Source: JANYJZ01 sp964523395 (GTDB taxonomy: Bacteria > Bacteroidota > Ignavibacteria > UBA10030 > SZUA-254). From it: a DNA stretch of 64,000 nucleotides. The notes beneath the pieces were generated by a model. The model was not told the origin of the DNA. It saw only the letters and a program-made list of their open reading frames with translations, and did not search any database. A program made the position numbers and the translations under genes. The stretch is from contig CAZFXS010000002.1 in assembly GCA_964523395.1 (NCBI GenBank), positions 1 to 64,000 of the forward strand. Direction: 5' to 3'. Below, piece after piece: positions 59,999 to 64,000 of this stretch (the first letter of the stretch is position 1; every line of letters begins with the position of its first letter).

Positions 59999-62581
59999 CT
60001 ATTTAATAAACATCATCTTATTTACCGCCGAAAACTCCGCCGCTGTGAGCCTGTAGTAATAAATCCCTGATGCAAAGCGCGAAGCATCGAATTTCACTTC
60101 GTGCTTGCCGGCCTGATACAGCTCATTGTTCAGCAGTTCCGCAATCTTTTCGCCAAGAATATTATAGACAACAAGACTGACATTCGCTTGCGCCGGTACA
60201 TCAAAGACAATCTTTGTCGTCGGGTTAAACGGATTCGGATAATTCCCGCGGAGTGCAAAGACAGTCGGCAACGGTTCAATACCTCCTACACCGGTACTGA
60301 AGTCGATGTCTCCCGCCAGCACAGGCAGTAACTGATAGCCTGCTGCAGGATTCGCACTGCTAAACTGGCCAAGGACTCCTCTGAAGACAGCTGGAGTACC
60401 AAGTATCGGCAACCCATCTAAATTGGTATCGCCTGCATTGGATAATCTCAATGTTGTTGCGTTCGAAAGATCAGACGGGTCGGAAATCTGATATGTCTTT
60501 GCCGCAACAAAATTCACGTCACCGCCGCTCACAACAGAAAGATCATTAATTAAAATGAGCTCGCTTTCATATTGCTCTCCGCCGTTCGTAATATCCAGCA
60601 ATGTCACAACCTGATAGGCCGGCAACGGATTATTGCGGGAGATTCTCTGGAATGAGAGAAGATCAGCCGCATTGATTTGCTTCAACCCGTTAAATTCAGA
60701 AGTCCTGCCGGTAATCCTTACCAGATCGCCCTCAGCTAAACCGCCGCTTGTCAGTGAGTCAAAATATGCACCGACTGTTTGACGAATGGAAAGCCCTGCG
60801 GTTGAATCCTGTATGCGCGAGAACGCGCCCAGCGAACGGGTCAGGATACCCTGAATGGTTACCTGCGATGCATTCGGAAGCGCGCGCGCGTCGGCGATGG
60901 TGATAATGCTGATTGCATTGCCACTGACAACAACCGTATCGGGAGATGTTGCGCCATTGTGTGTGAAAATAATACTACCGCTCTTGCTTCCTCCTGTCGT
61001 CGGGGCGAATGTTATTACAAACTGACCGCTGGAACTGCCGCCGATTGTGGCGCTGGTAGGATTCACACTGAACTCACCGCTCGTCGATGTGACGGAAGTA
61101 ATCGTTAATGTCACACCGCCGCTGTTCGTCACTGTTACCGTGTCTTCCGCCACTTCAGACACAAGCAAATCACCAAAGTTAATGGAAGAAGGATTGACTG
61201 AAAATCCAACATCAACTCCGATTCCTGTTACTGTCACAGTATCAGGTGATGAAGCACCATCGTGGGTGAAAATGATAAATCCATTGATGATCCCCGGGCT
61301 CGATGGTGAAAATGAAACTGCAAACGGTTCGGTTGACAATGCGCCGACGGAACCGCTGGTTGGAGCAACACTGAAATCTGCATTGGTGGATGTTACCGAT
61401 GAAACCGTAACCGGCGTACCGTCTCCGTTGCTTGCGTAGACTGTATCAGTAAATGTCGAGCCTACCAGCAAACTTCCAAAATCAACATTTGAGGGGGAGA
61501 GTGTAAACCCTGCAGGAATCCCGGTTCCGCTTACCGCCACATCCTGCGTAACAGCACCCGTGCTGGCGTTAGTAATATTCCCCGATGCCGGACCAGATGA
61601 TACAGGAGTAAACCTGGCATAGATTGTCGTGGTAGAGACACTACCGCCGCTCTGTGTCAGCGTCACCGAAGATCCGAATCCCGAACCGGTAGTTGTCGAT
61701 ACTTCAAATCCGGCCGGTGCGTTTATGGAGATATCCGCCGTAAGATCCGCACCGGAAACTGTGTAAGTCTGCTCTGAAGACGATGTGCCGACAGCGGCCG
61801 TACCGAACGATAACGGTCCACCAATAACGGTAATAGTCGGAGTTGGCACCGCACCGGCGGTGACATTGATATCATCTATACCAATCCATTCATCATTCCC
61901 AATCGCATTGCTTGTGATAATTCTTACCTGAACCTCTGCCTGGTTATCCGCAGCTCCCGGGAGAAGAACACTCACCGGGGTGACAAGCGTGGCATCGCTG
62001 GGACCGTTTGATGCATCCGCAACGAACCCCGCCGGAAGATTCGTGAAATCACCCGTCGATCCGACACGATATTGTAATGCAACAGGCTGAATTGAATTAT
62101 CGGTTGAACCGTCGATATCGCGAAGATTGTATGCAACATTGACGCCGAATTTTCCTGTGGTATTCAGATGTAACAAAATAAACGGCGCATCCGCTGTTCC
62201 CGAACCCTGTAATGCAACAACAGGGTCGCCAATACCATCAAACTCCGAGACACCGCCAGTTGTAAATGTATTCGGATTGGTTTGGTTTGCATTAACATCA
62301 ATAACACTGTCGCCGGAAGCAACTATTGTTTGAGGATCAACTCCTGTAGCTGCAGTGAGATTATCCCCGCGATATCCTGCAATTCCAGGTACGCCAGACC
62401 AGTCATCACTTGTACTGATGAGTCCCGTATTAGTCCAATTCTGGGAAAAAGGAATTGTTTGTGGCGAGTTATCTGATGGCAGGAAAGTCCGCCCTGCTTT
62501 TTTTCCTTGATAACCAAAGGAAGTAAGCGTCATAATCAGAGATAATATAATTATGACAACAAACGTAAATAATGATTTCAT
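59999..62581 (-). CDS. Secreted ASH/choice-of-anchor repeat protein with T9SS sorting domain
   Basis: The 860-residue protein has a signal peptide (1-24). An N-terminal lectin-like part follows (to about 250), then four immunoglobulin-like repeats of the ASH/choice-of-anchor D type (LSFGTAAVGTSSSE, VDFGSLLVGSTFTD, INFGDLLVSEVAED and similar). An OB-fold-like segment (TIADARALPNASQVTIQGILTR) lies near 555-680. The T9SS domain at the end begins LRGNYPNPFNPTTKIVFDVP and closes SGIYYYRLTAAEFSAVNKMMFIK. It is probably a surface or matrix protein. It has a perfect promoter and a palindrome in its leader. Confidence 0.9.
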   Translation of the reverse strand: MKSLFTFVVIIILSLIMTLTSFGYQGKKAGRTFLPSDNSPQTIPFSQNWTNTGLISTSDDWSGVPGIAGYRGDNLTAATGVDPQTIVASGDSVIDVNANQTNPNTFTTGGVSEFDGIGDPVVALQGSGTADAPFILLHLNTTGKFGVNVAYNLRDIDGSTDNSIQPVALQYRVGSTGDFTNLPAGFVADASNGPSDATLVTPVSVLLPGAADNQAEVQVRIITSNAIGNDEWIGIDDINVTAGAVPTPTITVIGGPLSFGTAAVGTSSSEQTYTVSGADLTADISINAPAGFEVSTTTGSGFGSSVTLTQSGGSVSTTTIYARFTPVSSGPASGNITNASTGAVTQDVAVSGTGIPAGFTLSPSNVDFGSLLVGSTFTDTVYASNGDGTPVTVSSVTSTNADFSVAPTSGSVGALSTEPFAVSFSPSSPGIINGFIIFTHDGASSPDTVTVTGIGVDVGFSVNPSSINFGDLLVSEVAEDTVTVTNSGGVTLTITSVTSTSGEFSVNPTSATIGGSSSGQFVITFAPTTGGSKSGSIIFTHNGATSPDTVVVSGNAISIITIADARALPNASQVTIQGILTRSLGAFSRIQDSTAGLSIRQTVGAYFDSLTSGGLAEGDLVRITGRTSEFNGLKQINAADLLSFQRISRNNPLPAYQVVTLLDITNGGEQYESELILINDLSVVSGGDVNFVAAKTYQISDPSDLSNATTLRLSNAGDTNLDGLPILGTPAVFRGVLGQFSSANPAAGYQLLPVLAGDIDFSTGVGGIEPLPTVFALRGNYPNPFNPTTKIVFDVPAQANVSLVVYNILGEKIAELLNNELYQAGKHEVKFDASRFASGIYYYRLTAAEFSAVNKMMFIK

Positions 62582-62618
62582 ACAAACGCCCCTATAGTTG
62601 TGAGAAGTTTTTTCAAGC

Positions 62619-62632
62619 CGGGAAATTTCCCG
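62619..62632. promoter_or_regulatory. 14-bp palindrome in the leader of the T9SS gene
   Basis: CGGGAAATTTCCCG is a perfect palindrome, between the predicted transcription start and the ATG. It could bind a dimeric regulator or form an RNA hairpin. No regulator gene is adjacent. Confidence 0.45.
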
Positions 62633-62660
62633 ATTTATCTGATTGCATCAAATTTCACTG

Positions 62661-62691
62661 CAAAAGTATAAAAATTAGCGAGCATAGTCAA
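62661..62691 (-). promoter_or_regulatory. Consensus promoter for the 860-residue T9SS gene
   Basis: On the minus strand TTG (62691-62689), exactly 20 bases, then TACTTTTG (62668-62661), a perfect TAnnTTTG box. The leader to the ATG is about 70 bases. Confidence 0.65.
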
Positions 62692-62728
62692 GTAAATCTT
62701 TAGGAAAATAGTCTTAACCTGTTTATTC

Positions 62729-62759
62729 TTGCAAATGGCCTTTGATTAGCTTATTATTG
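62729..62759 (+). promoter_or_regulatory. Promoter for ispE
   Basis: TTG (62729-62731), exactly 20 bases, then TATTATTG (62752-62759), one base off consensus. The ATG at 62770 is only about four bases after the predicted start of transcription, so ispE mRNA may be nearly leaderless. Confidence 0.45.
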
Positions 62760-62769
62760 TTCAATTTCG

Positions 62770-63618
62770 ATGACTGCCAACAGTTTAAAAGCATACGCAA
62801 AGATAAATATCGGCCTCCATCTTGTCAGGAGACGATTAGACGGATATCACGACATTGAAACGATATTTCATCGTGTTCAATTATATGATGAAATACTATT
62901 TGAGCCTGCGTCATCTATTGTACTTACTTGTTCCGACCCTGCCATCCCATCTGATGAAAGAAATCTTTGCATTAAAGCCGCGCTCTTATTAAAGCAGCAC
63001 TTTGGCATAACTGCGGGTGTGCATATTAAACTGAAGAAACAAATTCCCATCGGCGCAGGACTCGGTGGAGGAAGCTCTGATGCGGCAACAACATTGCTGG
63101 GCCTGGCAGATTTCTGGAATCAACAGCTTTCAACTGTTGACCTCGCCTCAATAGCACTTCAACTCGGCTCTGATGTACCATACTTTCTTAACAGCGGGAG
63201 TGCGTACGCGCTAGGACGCGGAGAGCAATTGAAATATTTTTCACTTGATGTCCCCTATTGGATCGTTCTTGTCTATCCGGACATACATATTTCAACCGCA
63301 TGGGCATACCAAAATTCTGTCCTCCAGCCAAACACTACAACCGGATCGCTTCGAAACACCGTGAGAGAGTTTATTTACGACGCAAAACGGTTTATGACAT
63401 TGGTCCGCAATGATTTTGAACCGCTCGTGCTCAGAACATATCCGGAAGTAGCAGCGGTAAAACAAGCATTATACCTGCACGGTGCCGAGTTCGCACAAAT
63501 GTCGGGAAGCGGGTCTGCTGTTTATGGTTTTTTTAGGAATAAAGCAGATGCAGACAAAGCCACGCTAACCTTTCGCCATTACACTGTTTCGATAACACCT
63601 CCGCACTTTCAGTTCTAA
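62770..63618 (+). CDS. ispE: 4-diphosphocytidyl-2-C-methyl-D-erythritol kinase IspE
   Basis: IspE phosphorylates CDP-methylerythritol in the MEP pathway to isoprenoids. The 282-residue GHMP kinase has AYAKINIGLHLVRRRLDGYHDIET near 9-32, the ATP-binding PIGAGLGGGSSDAATTLLGL near 94-113, SDVPYFL near 135 and the C-terminal MSGSGSAVYGFF. Length matches the family (about 280-290). It stands alone on the plus strand, divergent from the T9SS gene and before a TonB-dependent receptor. Confidence 0.96.
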   Translation: MTANSLKAYAKINIGLHLVRRRLDGYHDIETIFHRVQLYDEILFEPASSIVLTCSDPAIPSDERNLCIKAALLLKQHFGITAGVHIKLKKQIPIGAGLGGGSSDAATTLLGLADFWNQQLSTVDLASIALQLGSDVPYFLNSGSAYALGRGEQLKYFSLDVPYWIVLVYPDIHISTAWAYQNSVLQPNTTTGSLRNTVREFIYDAKRFMTLVRNDFEPLVLRTYPEVAAVKQALYLHGAEFAQMSGSGSAVYGFFRNKADADKATLTFRHYTVSITPPHFQF

Positions 63619-63642
63619 GTGATTGCTATTCCTATCACTTTT
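63617..63642 (+). terminator. Possible weak terminator after ispE
   Basis: AAGTGAT (63617-63623) pairs with ATCACTT (63634-63640), ten-base loop, followed by TTCTC. The stem is short and A/T-rich, so efficiency is uncertain. Confidence 0.4.
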
Positions 63643-63690
63643 CTCTATATTTTTGAAAATGTTGTCCACTTTATAATACTATTCCGGCAA

Positions 63691-64000
63691 GTGTTTCTCC
63701 GATTCGTCGTTACATTCGCTTTTCTCTTTCTTTGCGTAAAGGTTCCGGCGCAGGTTCAATCTCAACAGCCCGACTCGACTGAAACCGTCATCTCCGATAC
63801 AGTAAAATCTCCGTTGATTCCGATCCCTCTTGTTGGTTCCGTTGACAGGGAATTACCGGCGGCAAATGTTATTCATGACTCCGACTTGCAATTCTTCGAC
63901 TACCGTTCATTAACCGATATTATCTCTACACTTCCGGGAACGTTTGTGAGAGATCTTGGCACTCCGGGGCTAAGCACAGGACTGACACTTAACGGTATAA
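63691..64000 (+). CDS. TonB-dependent outer-membrane receptor, N-terminal part (cut by window end)
   Basis: An open frame from GTG 63691 to the window end gives about 103 residues. It starts with a signal peptide (FLRFVVTFAFLFLCVKVPAQ). Then comes a Ser/Thr/Pro linker and the start of a plug domain: DLQFFDYRSLTDIISTLPG, FVRDLGTPGLSTGLTLNGI. The plug motif is typical of TonB-dependent receptors, which import chelated metals, vitamins or sugars. No upstream in-frame ATG exists before stops, so GTG is likely. The rest lies outside the window. A TTTG-N21-TACTATTC promoter-like pair precedes it, weaker than the N20 set. Confidence 0.78.
   Translation, partial: MFLRFVVTFAFLFLCVKVPAQVQSQQPDSTETVISDTVKSPLIPIPLVGSVDRELPAANVIHDSDLQFFDYRSLTDIISTLPGTFVRDLGTPGLSTGLTLNGI

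Overview
The window looks like one end of a contig from an uncultivated or little-studied member of the Fibrobacteres-Chlorobi-Bacteroidetes (FCB) group, most likely an Ignavibacteria/Chlorobi-like or Bacteroidota-like lineage. Three things seen in the sequence support this. Three exported proteins end in a type IX secretion (Por) sorting domain with the typical N(Y/F)PNPFN-type or YPNP start. The Kdo-lipid A/Lpt genes indicate a Gram-negative cell envelope. Many gene starts are preceded by a Bacteroidota-style promoter, TTG or TTTG, exactly 20 nt, then TAnnTT(TG). Several genes also have clear Shine-Dalgarno sites (AAAGGAG), which argues against Bacteroidia proper. The first 60 bases are almost pure C and look like an assembly or sequencing artefact at a contig end.

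Layout. 0.1-6 kb (+): amino-acid permease, GNAT acetyltransferase, ApaG, a membrane methyltransferase, a Rid-family protein, a nucleoside-kinase-like protein with a degenerate P-loop, then purK-purE. 6.1-14.2 kb (-): an operon of acyl-CoA dehydrogenase, a 1023-residue MFS/spermidine-synthase/TPR fusion, an acyl-CoA carboxylase beta subunit, an exported unknown protein and an NtrC-type regulator. 14.3-15.6 kb (-): a T9SS-sorted YCF48/BNR-repeat protein. 15.7-25.4 kb (-): a long co-directional run, glutaryl-CoA dehydrogenase, guaB, M24 peptidase, GT4, purD, GT39-like, epimerase and meaB. 25.4-31.2 kb (-): a signalling block with a second NtrC regulator, two single-domain receivers, a hybrid histidine kinase and a monooxygenase-fold protein with an operator-like palindrome over its promoter.

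31.4-35.2 kb (+): a MacA-like adaptor and two FtsX/MacB-type permeases with no ATPase gene beside them, separated by repeat elements. 35.4-42.4 kb (+): TMEM175-type channel, three DinB/YfiT-fold proteins, an exported vanadium-haloperoxidase-like phosphatase, a free-standing FTP/PepSY-like exported protein, YbjQ and a DUF4412-like protein, mostly with their own promoters. 42.5-44.3 kb (-): an exported protein made of four copies of an unrecognised ~115-150-residue module. 44.6-53.6 kb (+): a proteolysis cluster, an active/inactive M16 pair, an M3-like HEXXH peptidase, a rhomboid protease and an M61 peptidase, with a small membrane protein and an ATP-grasp protein.

53.7-59.8 kb (-): one operon from a TTTG-N20-TACTTTTA promoter: kdsA-kdsC-unknown-kdsD-lptC-ostA/lptA-like-lptB-lipoprotein, i.e. 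Kdo synthesis plus lipopolysaccharide transport. 60-62.6 kb (-): an 860-residue T9SS-sorted ASH/choice-of-anchor protein with a perfect consensus promoter and a 14-bp palindrome in its leader. 62.8-64 kb (+): ispE and the start of a TonB-dependent receptor, cut by the window end.

No tRNA, rRNA, CRISPR array, prophage, transposase or recognisable defence system was seen. The most interesting items are the constant-spacer promoter set, the four-module exported protein, the ATPase-less FtsX pair, the unknown protein inside the Kdo operon, and A-rich intergenic repeats that now encode Lys-rich tails of PurE and the OstA-like protein. Functional calls rest on reading motifs by eye; no database search was possible.
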